Shown here: one piece after another, positions 49,745 to 61,775 of the stretch
How the letters are laid out: every line of letters starts with the position of its first letter
Position numbering within the stretch: position 1 is the stretch's first letter
Source of the DNA: Rhynchonema sp. JSB1_4
Lineage: Eukaryota; Nematoda; Chromadorea; Monhysterida; Xyalidae
DNA: 64,000 nucleotides
Assembly (NCBI GenBank): GCA_030248065.1
Contig: JASAMV010005265.1
Span: forward strand, 1 to 64,000
Reading direction: 5' to 3'
Notes under the pieces: model-generated
Databases searched by the model: none
What the model was told of the DNA's origin: nothing
What the model saw: only the letters and a program-made list of their open reading frames with translations
Made by a program: the position numbers and the translations under genes

Positions 49745-50030
49745 CTGGCCCAAGTCCCAAAAGATCCTGTACGAGAAACACTCGAAACCAACCAACACTA
49801 GATTCCACAATCCTGATAAACAAAAAGGATTGGAAAACTAGCCGATCAGATCCAGTGAGATTTTCAGTCCCCCAAGTCCCAAAGATCCTGTACGTGAAAC
49901 ACACGAAGGGACTGAATCTCAAGGTCCGATCTTTTGGTTTTACAGTTTTACGGATGCTTTTAACACCAAGTTTCGGGCTGCCCAAGTCCCAAAAGATCCT
50001 GTACGTGAAACACACGAAACAGCCCTAACT
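49745..50030. repeat. Three tandem copies of about 115 bp upstream of gag
   Basis: CCCAAGTCCCAAAAGATCCT followed by GTACGTGAAACAC occurs at about 49749, 49868 and 49981. In the minus orientation of gag this is its 5' leader. Possible function is unknown. Confidence 0.75.
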
Positions 50031-51660
50031 CGATGTTTAGGCACCTCAACCGGGTGACTAGGACTTGTATTTGTGCTGTATAATACACTTTCTAGCACTA
50101 AGGTCCTCTAGGTGTAGGTCTGGTCGTGGTTCCTAATTTAGGAACCTGAAGTGGCGCTGATAAAAACGCACACACCAACCAGAAAAACACGCTAAAGTAC
50201 ACAAAGTACTTTTTATTTTTGTTTTTTGTGGGCTGAATTAGCACCACTCGCAGGAAACACAGAAATATAATTGCACAAATTTACAAAAATAATTTCCGCT
50301 GCTTCCAATAGCACAAAAATACAATATAAACACAGCACCAAAAATTACAGGTCCTTATCAGATAAGAGTTGAGCTCTAAACGCCCGTGCTGTTGACGACT
50401 GGACCAGCGATTGCAGATCGCAAAACGCGGTCACATCGCAACTCGCCTACCTAGTTAAGCAAAATTGGTTTTTGAAGCAAAAAAGTTGGCCAGGTGGCTT
50501 AAATTTTGAGCTTACTCGACCTCCTTCTTTATACTCGGTGTGTCGACCGAGTTAAACCAACCTGAGGATCACAAATTAGTGGGGCACAACTTCCCACTAA
50601 TTTGTCCGTCCCGACCGGCTTGGGTTGGCCTTGACTTTGGAGCCGGTATCGCCTTCGTTAATCGCGACGAAATAATTTTATTATTTTACGGCGTCTGTTT
50701 TTTTTGGTTGGCAATCGATGCGTTGTCGAAATCGATCGCCAATTTGGCCATTTTGGTTGTTGATTGGGTCGCCGTCTTGTCGATCGTTCGTCCAACTTAC
50801 CAACTTACCAAAAAGCAAAACAGTACGTTGCAAGAGTATATTGGATCGTAGGGTCCGGCCGGACCTTTTCGGGTTCTATTGAAGACCAAAAAGTATGGGG
50901 TAGACAATTCAAGCTGGAGGTGGGACCTCCAACTGTAGAGTTGCGACCCCCCGGGGTCCTACTTTTACTGTATTTGGACGGTGGAGAGTCGAGACCCTTA
51001 ACCACACCGAAAGCAGGCAAGTCGGAAGTCGCGCGATGGCTCGCGACGAAGACCGAAGCGCCTCAGAATCGGGGGCACAGTTGGAACTCGGCTTGATCTC
51101 TTGTTGGACGGAATTGCATTTAATAAAGAAACTGTTTTGATTACCTATTGCTTATGCGATGACCTATTGCGCATGGTTGGGTTGGGTTTTAAGAGAGAAA
51201 AGTGGAAATGGAATGAAGTGAAAGTTATATTTATTAAAAGGACAATTTCTTATTTAGAAAAGGCAGATGGGCGCAGAGAGTGAGAGAATAAAATAAAACG
51301 ATCGCAACTAAGCGAGCGCTGCTTCCCTGCCTCTTGCGTCCTACGTCGCGGCTGAAGGGTTTGACGAAAAGTCAGCCAACGACGTAAAAGTCGGACACAA
51401 TATTTTTGGAAGCAGTAATGAGAACTGAGGAAGCAGTGCTCGGGCCGTCGTTTAAATACTCGATCGCGTTTCTTTTTCTCTTATCGATCCATTACGGATT
51501 AATTACTATAAGATAATTGGACGGCTCTTACTGGTGATTGGTTAGAGAAAGATATTTGAATTTAGAGCAAAGAAATGACAATGACAATGCAATAAAAGAG
51601 AATGGGTTACTGTAGGCGCAGGATCAAGCGCGGAAATTCAAATGGGCTAATCCCGAATCC
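50031..51660. other. Presumed 5' LTR/leader of the gag element, then unassigned
   Basis: No supported gene. The 5' LTR of the minus-strand element should lie here, but its second copy is absent, so its limits cannot be set by comparison. Confidence 0.35.
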
Positions 51661-51778
51661 CCACAGATCAAAAGCCAGGGCTAAAAACTTACAAAAATAA
51701 TTATCAAACAAAACTTGTTGCGACCAAAATTGAGGAACACAAAAAATGCCAGTCAGACATAACAGGAAGTGTGTAATG

Positions 51779-51784
51779 GTATAA
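51779..51784 (+). promoter_or_regulatory. Possible TATA box of peptide gene copy 1
   Basis: TATAAG, 82 bp upstream of the start codon, conserved in units 1, 3 and 5. In unit 4 a 16-bp deletion changes it to TATACA, and in unit 2 the whole region is deleted. Confidence 0.3.
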
Positions 51785-51865
51785 GAATGTTGCGATTCCA
51801 GCAGCAGAGCAGTGTGACCGAACCGACTACATCAGCAGCTCCCCACCTTGCACGTGACCGCAACC

Positions 51866-52425
51866 ATGTTGATCGCCATACTGTGCCTTGTGACGTCATG
51901 TCTCATGAGTGTGCATGCGAATCCGCCGAGCGAGTGCACTCTCGCATCAGCCCAGTGTCTGGCCGATCATGGTGACAATTGTATGGCCACGTGCAAGTGT
52001 CAGGTATGACATCAGTATGGTCTTGCTTTGGTCACTTTGTGCATCTAAGGCACTGCCAAATCCTTTACCACCGACAATAAGATAAGTGGGACACATGCTT
52101 CAATTAACTCGCAATCAATACTCAAGTGCCGTGCCGAGTCGAGAGTGTTTGTCACTCGCAACATTTGACGATGTCTTCTCCCATTTGCCCAATGTTCTGT
52201 TGTGAACCATGCGTGCTCCCTTCTTCAGGTGCACACCGCAGAATGCCGGGCCATCTGGTTGATCAACGTGCCAAACATCTTCAACGGTTATGTTTCGTTT
52301 GAACTCAACTTTTATCTGTATTGTAGAAATAAATCTTGGTGTTTTCAGATCCCGACGGTTTCTGCGTGAAAAAGTGCATGGGCAGAGTGGCACGCTGCCA
52401 ATGCGAGCCAAGTTTCCAGTGCTGA
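51866..52425 (+). CDS. Secreted cysteine-rich peptide, copy 1 (lost one Cys)
   Basis: Exons 51866-52003, 52229-52286 and 52349-52425 join in phases 0 and 1 at GT-AG sites (gtatga, gttatg; ttcttcag, gttttcag) to give 90 residues. Residues 1-18 form a signal peptide (ILCLVTSCLMSVHA). The mature part normally has 12 cysteines in the pattern C6C7C3C1C6C18C3C6C1C3C1C (numbers are intervening residues). Here the eleventh is Phe (TTC for TGC), leaving an odd cysteine. Poly(A) signals AATAAA at 52749 and 52829. Small disulfide-rich secreted proteins are often antimicrobial, protease-inhibiting, venom or effector proteins; nothing here distinguishes these, and I do not recognise the family. Confidence 0.75.
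51891..51898. promoter_or_regulatory. CRE-like palindrome inside signal-peptide codons
   Basis: TGACGTCA is a consensus cAMP-response element. It is present in copies 1, 3 and 4, duplicated in copy 5 and deleted in copy 2. It may be chance, as it encodes signal-peptide residues. Confidence 0.3.
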
Positions 52426-53650
52426 GTGAAAGTTTGCAAGGACAACGTCAAGGAGTATCAATAGTTAGGTTCAGTCTCTGGCGTTAATTGCTCAAACAAA
52501 AACCATTATTTTGCTGCTTCATGTCTCAGCCCAAAATGAGTTCCCTACATTTTCCATAACTTTCTACTGTGATTGAATGACCAAAAAATCTTGAGGTTTT
52601 CTCTGTATCATATGTCGCATATTTATTCTATTTCTGATTGGTTCTTGTCTGGGTCGCTAATTTATCAAATATTGTGCGGGGTATGGGTTTGCTCGTCGTG
52701 TCCCTATGGTGTTTCATGCGGTCGCTTCCTTTAAGATTGTGGTCCAGCAATAAAAACGCAACTATGCATACTTGAGGTGTTTAGTATGCATACCAAGCTG
52801 ACAAAACTCAGACCATTGCTGAGGTTCGAATAAAGAGATTTTCTTCTTCTTCTAAAGTTATGGCACATGTTGCAGGTCGTATTATATAGAACAATCAAGG
52901 CGCTATGGGATAAGGCTTTTATTTGGGCAACACGATTGTAACGGGTTGGTGACAAGGATAAAAAGATTCGAGCAGAGAAAAGTAAAGAACTTAGAAGGCT
53001 GGGCATCGTACAGTATTTGTACTATCATTTGCACTATACCTCTAGGTAAATTGGCAATATGCATGAACGACCTGATTAACTTGAAGAGTGTGGCGCTTTG
53101 TAGCCAATAAAGTCTGCGTAAAAGTAAATAACAAGACTTACTGAAGTGTGGTAATACGAACAGTTAGGTCACAGTCAATTTAAGATTCGTTCCTTTATGT
53201 AAGACGATCAGACTTAAGCGCGTCCGGAGATCATTATAATCGAACGAAAGCGAAAAATAAAATAATTGAAGTGTGAAATTCGAAATACAATGCAAACTGT
53301 TATAATTTATAGTCATGGCATGATATGAAACCACAACACATGCTAACTGCAACGGTAGCTGTCAGAGAACGTAACTGTCGATAAAGATAATAACGTAGAA
53401 AAACATTGTCTGTTCGGTATTTGTCAATGTCGTTAACAATCGTGAGAAGATATAAATGAAAGCGAATTTGTTGTCGTAGTTTTTGCACAAGACAGGTAGA
53501 CGTCTTGGAATGATTTTTCTGCTGTTTTGGCTGGTCGAAATATCGTTTGTACCGACCGGAAATAGCCAAAAGCTCTAGGGACAGAATCACAGTAGATCAA
53601 AAGCCAGGGCTAAAAACTTACAAAAATAATTATCAAGCAAAACTTGTCTC

Positions 53651-54169
53651 ATGAGTGTGCATGCGAATCCGCCGAGCGAGTGCACTCTCGCATCAGCCCA
53701 GTGTCTGGCCGATCATGGTGACAATTGTATGGCCACGTGCAAGTGTCAGGTATGACATCAGTATGGTCTTGCTTTGGTCACTTTGTGCATCTAAGGCACT
53801 GCCAAATCCTTTACCACCGACAATAAGATAAGTGGGACACATGTTTTAATTAACTCGCAATCAGTACTCAAGTGCCGTGCTGTGTCCAGTGTTTGTCACT
53901 CGCAACATCTGACGATGTCTTCTCCCATTTGCCCAATGTTCTGTTGTGAACCACGCGTGCTCCCTTCTTCAGGTGCACACCGCAGAATGCCGGGCCATCT
54001 GGTTGATCAACGTGCCAAACATCTTCAACGGTTATGTTTCTTTTGAACTCATCTTTTATCTGTATTGTAGAAATAAATCTTGGTGTTTTCAGATCCCGAC
54101 GGTTTCTTCGTAAAAAAGTGCATGGGCAGAGTGGCACGCTGCCAATGCCCGCCAACTTGCAATTGCTGA
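53651..54169 (+). pseudogene. Secreted cysteine-rich peptide, copy 2 (signal peptide deleted)
   Basis: Exon 1 is cut: a deletion of about 240 bp relative to the other units joins sequence ending AAAACTTGT to CTCATGAG. It removes the 5' region, the start codon and most of the signal peptide; the first remaining in-frame ATG is 53651. Exons 2 (53973-54030) and 3 (54093-54169) are in phase with good splice sites. The seventh cysteine is replaced by Phe (TTCTTC). Without promoter and signal peptide it is probably silent. Its C-terminal tail (PPTCNC) matches copy 5. Confidence 0.75.
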
Positions 54170-54597
54170 GTGAAAGTTTGCAAGGACAACGTCAAGGAGC
54201 ATCAATAGTTGGGTTCACTCTCTGCTTTCAATTGCTTAAACAAAAACCATTATTTCGCTACTTCATGTCTCAGCCCAAAATGAGCTCCCTGGATTTTCCA
54301 TGACTTTCTACTGTGATTGAATGACCAAAAAATCTTGGGGTTTTTTCTGTATCATATGCGCATATTTATTCTACTTCTGATTAGTTCTTGTCGCGGTCGC
54401 TAATTTATGAAATGTTGTGCGGGGTATGTGTTTGCTCGTCGTGTCCCTATGGTGTTTCATGCGGTCGCTTCGTTTCAAGATTGTGCTCCAGCAATAAAAA
54501 CGTAACTATGCATACTTATTTGAGGTGTTTAGAATGCATACCAAGCTGACAAAACTCAGACCATTGCTGAGATTCGAATAAAGAGATTTTCTTCTTG

Positions 54598-55148
54598 GTA
54601 TGCTAGAGACACAGTAACGCACGGTCGCATGTGGAACATTGGAAAAAGCGACAGTAGTAAGTATTGCTATTTAGGTATTAAAAATAATCTAATTTAAAAC
54701 GCTTTGCGCCTGAAACGTGCTCACGACGAATAAATTGGCTGACCAGTCGGAACGTGCTGGAATCTAAGTATAGGCAGTCCGCCAGCTCATGGCACTCTCA
54801 CACACAGGCTGCATGCTACATTACTGCCGTCAATGAGTGCATCTGTCCTCTGCAGTTATCCATTGAAACATCCCCAAATTTTGCAACTGCGCAGAAAAGT
54901 GTTATGGCAAGCAGCAAATGAAAACCGGATAAATTAAAAAGCGGTCATCAAAGTATGACACTCACCCAAAGTGTACATTTTCTTTAGAAATAGGCGTGTG
55001 CTGCCACATGCGCTGTATGTATAAAAAGTGCCATGAACCGATGGATTGCCCATACGTGTAATACGTAGAGTGCCGAATCCTGGCAATTGCCGCGTTGCTT
55101 AAGCACAAGTCCAACCGAATCTCTTTGGCTCTAACGCAAACCAACTAA
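54598..55148. other. Segment retained only in units 2 and 5
   Basis: About 550 bp present after the poly(A) region of unit 2. Its first 60 bp recur after unit 5, but units 1, 3 and 4 lack it. It is likely ancestral sequence deleted before the recent amplification. No gene seen. Confidence 0.5.
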
Positions 55149-56046
55149 AGTTATGGCACATGTTGTAGGTCGTATTATATAGAACAATCAAGGCGCTATG
55201 GGATAAGGCTTTTATTTGGGCCACACGATTGTAACGGGTTGGTTACAAGGATAAGAAGATTCGAGCAGAGAAAAGTAAAGAACTTAGAAGGCTGGGCATG
55301 TTACAGTATTCATTTGCACTATACTTCTAAATTGGCAATATGCATGAACAATCTGATTAACTTGAAGAGTGTGGCGCTTTGTAGCCAATAAAGTCTGCGT
55401 AAAAGTAAATAACAAGACTTACTGAAGTGTGGTAATACGAACAGTTAGGTCACAGTCAATTTTATGTAAGACGATCAGACTAAGCGCGTCCGGAGTTCAT
55501 TATAATCGAACGAAAGCGAAAAATAAAATAATTGAAGTGTGAAATTCGAGATACAATGCAAACTGTTATAATTTATAGTCATGGCATGACATGAAACCAC
55601 AACACATGCTAACTGCAACGGTAGCTGTCAGAGAATGTAATTGTCGATAAAGAGAACGTATAAGAACATTGTCTGTTCGGTATTTGTCAATGTCGTTAAC
55701 AATCGTGAGAAGATATAAATGAAAGCCAATTCGTTGTCGTAGTTTTTGCACACGTCTTGGAATGATTTTTCTGCTGTTTTGGCTGGTCGAAATATTGTTT
55801 GTACCGACCGGAAATAGCCAAAAGCTCCAGAGACAGAATCACAGTAGATCAAAAGCCAGGGCTAAAAACTTACAACAATAATTATCAAGCAAAACTTGTT
55901 GCGACCAAAATTGAGGAACACAAAAAATGCCAGTCAGACATAACAGGAAGTGTGTAATGGTATAAGAATGTTGCGATTCCAGCAGCAGAGCAGTGTGACC
56001 GAACCGACTACATCAGCAGCTCCCCACCTTGCACGTGACCGCAACC

Positions 56047-56604
56047 ATGTTGATCGCCATACTGTGCCTTGTGACGTCATGTCTCATGAGTGTGCATGCG
56101 AATCCGCCGAGCGAGTGCACTCTCGCATCAGCCCAGTGTCTGGCCGATCATGGTGACAATTGTATGGCCACGTGCAAGTGTCAGGTATGACATCAGTATG
56201 GTCTTGCTTTGGTCACTTTGTGCATCTAAGGCACTGCCAAATCCTTTACCACCGACAATAAGATAAGTGGGACACATGCTTCAATTAACTCGCAAACAAT
56301 ACTCAAGTGCCGTGCTGTGTCGAGTGTTTGTCACTCGCAACATTTGACGATGTCTTCTCCCATTTGCCCAATGTTCTGTTGTGAACCATGCGTGCTCCCT
56401 TCTTCAGGTGCACACCGCAGAATGCCGGGCCATCTGGTTGATCAACGTGCCAAACATCTTCAACGGTTATGTTTCGTTTGAACTCAACTTTTATCTGTAT
56501 TGTAGAAATAAATCTTGGTGTTTTCAGATCCCGACGGTTTCTGCGTGAAAAAGTGCATGGGCAGAGTGGCACGCTGCCAATGCCCGCCAAATTGCCAGTG
56601 CTGA
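56047..56604 (+). CDS. Secreted cysteine-rich peptide, copy 3 (intact)
   Basis: Exons 56047-56184, 56408-56465 and 56528-56604; same phases and splice sites as copy 1, 90 residues, signal peptide intact and all 12 cysteines present. Introns and flanks are nearly identical to unit 1, yet the tail reads PPNCQC instead of EPSFQC. This is one of two copies with no visible defect. Confidence 0.8.
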
Positions 56605-57955
56605 GTGAAAGTTTGCAAGGACAACGTCAAGGAGTATCAATAGTTAGGTTCAGTCTCTGGCGTTAATTGCTCAAACAAAAACCATTATTTTGCTGCTTCA
56701 TGTCTCAGCCCAAAATGAGTTCCCTACATTTTCCATAACTTTCTACTGTGATTGAATGACCAAAAAATCTTGAGGTTTTCTCTGTATCATATGTCGCATA
56801 TTTATTCTACTTCTGATTGGTTCTTGTCTGGGTCGCTAATTTATCAAATATTGTGCGGGGTATGGGTTTGCTCGTCGTGTCCCTATGGTGTTTCATGCGG
56901 TCGCTTCCTTTAAGATTGTGGTCCAGCAATAAAAACGCAACTATGCATACTTGAGGTGTTTAGTATGCATACCAAGCTGACAAAACTCAGACCATTGCTG
57001 AGGTTCGAATAAAGAGATTTTCTTCTTCTTCTAAAGTTATGGCACATGTTGCAGGTCGTATTATATAGAACAATCAAGGCGCTATGGGATAAGGCTTTTA
57101 TTTGGGCAACACGATTGTAACGGGTTGGTGACAAGGATAAAAAGATTCGAGCAGAGAAAAGTAAAGAACTTAGAAGGCTGGGCATCGTACAGTATTTGTA
57201 CTATCATTTGCACTATACCTCTAGGTAAATTGGCAATATGCATGAACGACCTGATTAACTTGAAGAGTGTGGCGCTTTGTAGCCAATAAAGTCTGCGTAA
57301 AAGTAAATAACAAGACTTACTGAAGTGTGGTAATAGGAACAGTTAGGTCACAGTCAATTTAAGATTCGTTCCTTTATGTAAGACGATCAGACTTAAGCGC
57401 GTCCGGAGATCATTATAATCGAACGAAAGCGAAAAATAAAATAATTGAAGTGTGAAATTCGAAATACAATGCAAACTGTTATAATTTATAGTCATGGCAT
57501 GATATGAAACCACAACACATGCTAACTGCAACGGTAGCTGTCAGAGAACGTAACTGTCGATAAAGATAATAACGTAGAAAAACATTGTCTGTTCGGTATT
57601 TGTCAATGTCGTTAACAATCGTGAGAAGATATAAATGAAAGCGAATTTGTTGTCGTAGTTTTTGCACAAGACAGGTAGACGTCTTGGAATGATTTTTCTG
57701 CTGTTTTGGCTGGTCGAAATATCGTTTGTACCGACCGGAAATAGCCAAAAGCTCCAGGGACAGAATCACAGTAGATCAAAAGCCAGGGCTAAAAACTTAC
57801 AAAAATAATTATCAAGCAAAACTTGTTGCGACCAAAATTGAGGAACACAAAAAATGCCAGTCAGACATAACAGGAAGTGTGTAATGGTATACAGCAGAGC
57901 AGTGTGACCGAACCGACTACATCAGCAGCTCCCCACCTTGCACGTGACCGCAACC

Positions 57956-58513
57956 ATGTTGATCGCCATACTGTGCCTTGTGACGTCATGTCTCATGAGT
58001 GTGCATGCGAATCCGCCGAGCGAGTGCACTCTCGCATCAGCCCAGTGTCTGGCCGATCATGGTGACAATTGTATGGCCACGTGCAAGTGTCAGGTATGAC
58101 ATCAGTATGGTCTTGCTTTGGTCACTTTGTGCATCTAAGGCACTGCCAAATCCTTTACCACCGACAATAAGATAAGTGGGACACATGCTTCAATTAACTC
58201 GCAATCAATACTCAAGTGCCGTGCTGTGTCGAGTGTTTGTCACTCGCAACATTTGACGATGTCTTCTCCCATTTTCCCAATGTTCTGTTGTGAACCATGC
58301 GTGCTCCCTTCTTCAGGTGCACACCGCAGAATGCCGGGCCATCTGGTTGATCAACGTGCCAAACATCTTCAACTGTTATGTTTCGTTTGAACTCAACTTT
58401 TATCTGTATTGTAGAAATAAATCTTGGTGTTTTCAGATCCCGACGGTTTCTGCGTGAAAAAGTGCATGGGCAGAGTGGCACGCTGCCAATGCGAGCCAAG
58501 TTGCAAGTGCTGA
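57956..58513 (+). CDS. Secreted cysteine-rich peptide, copy 4 (intact coding, altered promoter)
   Basis: Exons 57956-58093, 58317-58374 and 58437-58513 give 90 residues with signal peptide and 12 cysteines. The last base of exon 2 is T rather than G, so the codon split by intron 2 becomes Tyr instead of Asp while the gt donor is kept. The tail reads EPSCKC. Upstream, 16 bp present in the other units (AGAATGTTGCGATTCC) are missing, changing the possible TATA box. A 1.3-kb transposon lies downstream in the same unit. Confidence 0.8.
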
Positions 58514-59132
58514 GTGAAAGTTTGCAAGGACAACGTCAAGGAGTATCGATAGTTAGGTTCAGTCTCTGGCGTTAATTGCTCAAACAAAAACCATTATTTT
58601 GCTGCTTTATGTCTCAGCCCAAAATGAGTTCCCTACATTTTCCATAACTTTCTACTGTGATTGAATGACCAAAAAATCTTGAGGTTTTCTCTGTATCATA
58701 TGTCGCATATTTATTCTATTTCTGATTGGTTCTTGTCTGGGTCGCTAATTTATCAAATATTGTGCGGGGTATGGGTTTGCTCGTCGTGTCCCTATGGTGT
58801 TTCATGCGGTCGCTTCCTTTAAGATTGTGGTCCAGCAATAAAAACGCAACTATGCATACCTGAGGTGTTTAGTATGCATACCAAGCTGACAAAACTCAGA
58901 CCATTGCTGAGGTTCGAATAAAGAGATTTTCTTCTTCTTCTAAAGTTATGGCACATGTTGCAGGTCGTATTATATAGAACAATCAAGGCGCTATGGGATA
59001 AGGCTTTTATTTGGGCAACACGATTGTAACGGGTTGGTGACAAGGATAAGAAGATTCGAGCAGAGAAAAGTAAAGAACTTAGAAGGCCGGGCATCGTACA
59101 GTATTTGTACTATCATTTGCACTATACCTCTA

Positions 59133-60439
59133 CTCACTGGGAAGGACTTGTGGTTTTTCCACAAGTCTTAACGTGGTTTTTTAACAAGTCATTTGTAAAA
59201 CTGGAGCCACTTAAAGACTTGTTAAATTAAGCAAAAGACTTGTGGTTTATAACACAGCGGCATAGCAGTCCCAAAACCACAATTAACTTGTGGTTTATAC
59301 AAATTGCTTGTGATTTCTTCTGTCGTTTACAAGTTACTTGTAAATGTTTCAAACATTTTGATCTCGGTTCGTGCACTTTTTATTCCCCTTTACTCTCCTT
59401 CACACAGCAAGATCATCCACAAACAAGATATAAATTTGAAATATAAAGGTAAAAACGCGAAATATGAAGAAAAAAGCTTTCAAATGGTTCATGCGTACCA
59501 AAATACTGGACTAAAGAACAAAGCAATTTTGCTCAAACAGCATTAAGACAAAGCAGAGTTTGGTTTGAATTGAAAATTTTTGTATTTTTATCACTTAAAT
59601 CACAAACCGAAACGATGGCGACCGTTATGTGGTGCACAGCAGTGCTGGGTGCGGTTCGATAAGCGTAGCTCTTGCACCGCTCGGTTGATATTGCCGCTGG
59701 ATAGACTGAAAGAGTGAAGTGACACGTGAGATTGAAGGGTACATAATTCATTTTCAACACCACATGTCAAAAGGCAAACGATGTGTATGATAAGTGAATG
59801 CATTGATCGGTGGAGTTGTTTGCTTAACTTGGGCAATTCGTTGACAAATTTGATCGGCACGAAAACTAACCTAAAAAATTGGTCCTGAGAATTCGGCCCA
59901 GGCGTTTTCCGTGAAAAGGCCGAGCCCGACCTCTTTTATCACTTGATGGACAGCAGAGCGAGGCGTTGGATGTCGTCTGAAAGCGTTCCATTTTGATTTC
60001 GAAACGGATGCGACGCAGAGTAAAGCATAAAAATTTTAGCAACTGAAGACCAACCATCATCGAAGTCCTCAAGCTTCGCTGTTGAAATTGAGACTTCCAA
60101 GTAGATTTCAAATACATACGTAGCCACATTGAACTGCTTTCGGCATAACAAACATTGTGCGCAGTATCAAAACACCAAATACAGCAAAGCGTTAACTTGA
60201 AAATTATCCAGTTTGGCGATCCTCAGCCAACAAAAATGTTTCATTGCAATTCCCGCTTTTTCTGGCAGAACCACAAGTGATTTGTTGTTTTGTTACAAAT
60301 AACTTGTGGTTTTCACAAGTATTTTGTGATTTATCGACAAAACCACAAGACTTTTATTCAAATACCACAAGTAATTTGTGGTTTCGTCATAACCACAAAT
60401 CGACTTGTGGTTTTAAAACCACAAGTCCTTCCCAGTGAG
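59133..60439. mobile_element. 1,307-bp TA-flanked element with ACTTGTGG motifs
   Basis: Ends CTCACTGGGAAGGACTTGTG and CACAAGTCCTTCCCAGTGAG are perfect inverted copies between TA duplications (59131-59132, 60440-60441). The empty site (CCTCTAGGTAAATT) is preserved in units 1 and 3. ACTTGTGG or CCACAAGT recurs many times in both sub-terminal regions, as expected of transposase-binding sites. The centre has no transposase frame; non-autonomous. Confidence 0.9.
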
Positions 60440-61206
60440 TAGGTAAATTGGCAATATGCATGAACGACCTGATTAACTTGAAGAGTGTGGCGCTTTGGAT
60501 GACCGCGCTTTGTAGCCAATAAAGTCTGCGTAAAAGTAAATAACAAGACTTACTGAAGTGTGGTAATAGGAACAGTTAGGTCACAGTCAATTTAAGATTC
60601 GTTCCTTTATGTAAGACGATCAGACTTAAGCGCGTCCGGAGATCATTATAATCGAACGAAAGCGAAAAATAAAATAATTGAAGTGTAAAATTCGAAATAC
60701 AATGCAAACTGTTATAATTTATAGTCATGGCATGATATGAAACCACAACACATGCTAACTGCAACGGTAGCTGTCAGAGAACGTAACTGTCGATAAAGAT
60801 AATAACGTAGAAAAACATTGTCTGTTCGGTATTTGTCAATGTCGTTAACAATCGTGAGAAGATATAAATGAAAGCCAATTTGTTGTCGTAGTTTTTGCAC
60901 AAGACAGTTAGACGTCTTGGATTAATTATTCTGCTGTTTTGGCTGGTCGAAATATTGTTTGTACCGACCGGAAATAGCCAAAAGCTCCAGGGACAGGATC
61001 ACAGTAGATCAAAAGCCAGGGCTAAAAACTAACAAAAATAATTATCAAGCAAAACTTGTTGCGACCAAAATTGAGGAACACAAAAAATGCCAGTCAGACA
61101 TAACAGGAAGTGTGTAATGGTATAAGAATGTTGCGATTCCAGCAGCAGAGCAGTGTGACCGAACCGACTACATCAGCAGCTCCCCACCTCGCACGTGACC
61201 GCAACC

Positions 61207-61775
61207 ATGTTGATCGCCATATGACGTCATGTGACGTCATGTCTCATGAGTGTGCATGCGAATCCGCCAAGCGAGTGCACTGTCGCATCAGCCCAGTGTC
61301 TGGCCGATCATGGTGACAATTGTATTGCCACGTGCAAGTGTCAGGTATGACATCGGTATGGTCTTGCTTTGGTCACTTTGTGCATCTAAAGCACTGCCAA
61401 ATCCTTTACCACCGACAATAAGATAACTGGGACACATGTTTCAATTAACTCGCAATCAGTACCCAAGTGCCGTGCTGTGTGGAGTGTTTGTCACTCGCAA
61501 CATCTGACGATGTCTTCTCCCATTTGCCCAATGTTCTGTTGTGAACCACGCGTGCTCCCTTCTTCAGGTGCACGCCGCAAAATGCCGAGCCATCTGGTTG
61601 ATCAACCTGCCAACGGTTATGTTTCGTTTGAAGTCAACTTTTCTCATCTGACGATTGTCATATGGTCGCTTACGTAGAAATAAATCTTGTGTTTTCCGAT
61701 CCCGACAGTTTCTGCATGAAAAAGTGCATGGGCAGAGTGGCACGCTGCCAATGTCCGCCAACTTGCAATTGCTGA
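61207..61775 (+). pseudogene. Secreted cysteine-rich peptide, copy 5 (decayed)
   Basis: The start codon is kept, but codon 6 is TGA because ten bases of the signal peptide are replaced by a copy of the adjacent TGACGTCATG. Exon 1 would be 61207-61344. Exon 2 (61568-61615) has a 10-bp deletion that breaks the frame. The exon 3 acceptor has changed from cag to ccg (about 61696-61698). Three independent lesions make this a pseudogene. The tail still reads PPTCNC and the late cysteines are intact. Confidence 0.85.

Noticed and set aside
51769..51975. 68-residue plus-strand frame in each array unit (MCNGIR...)
   Set aside because: It overlaps exon 1 in a different phase and lacks a signal peptide; the frame starting at 51866 has the signal peptide, cysteines and splice compatibility.
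52115..52411. 95-98 residue minus-strand frames in each unit (GSVPLCPCTF...)
   Set aside because: Antisense shadow of exons 2 and 3; repeated only because the unit is repeated.
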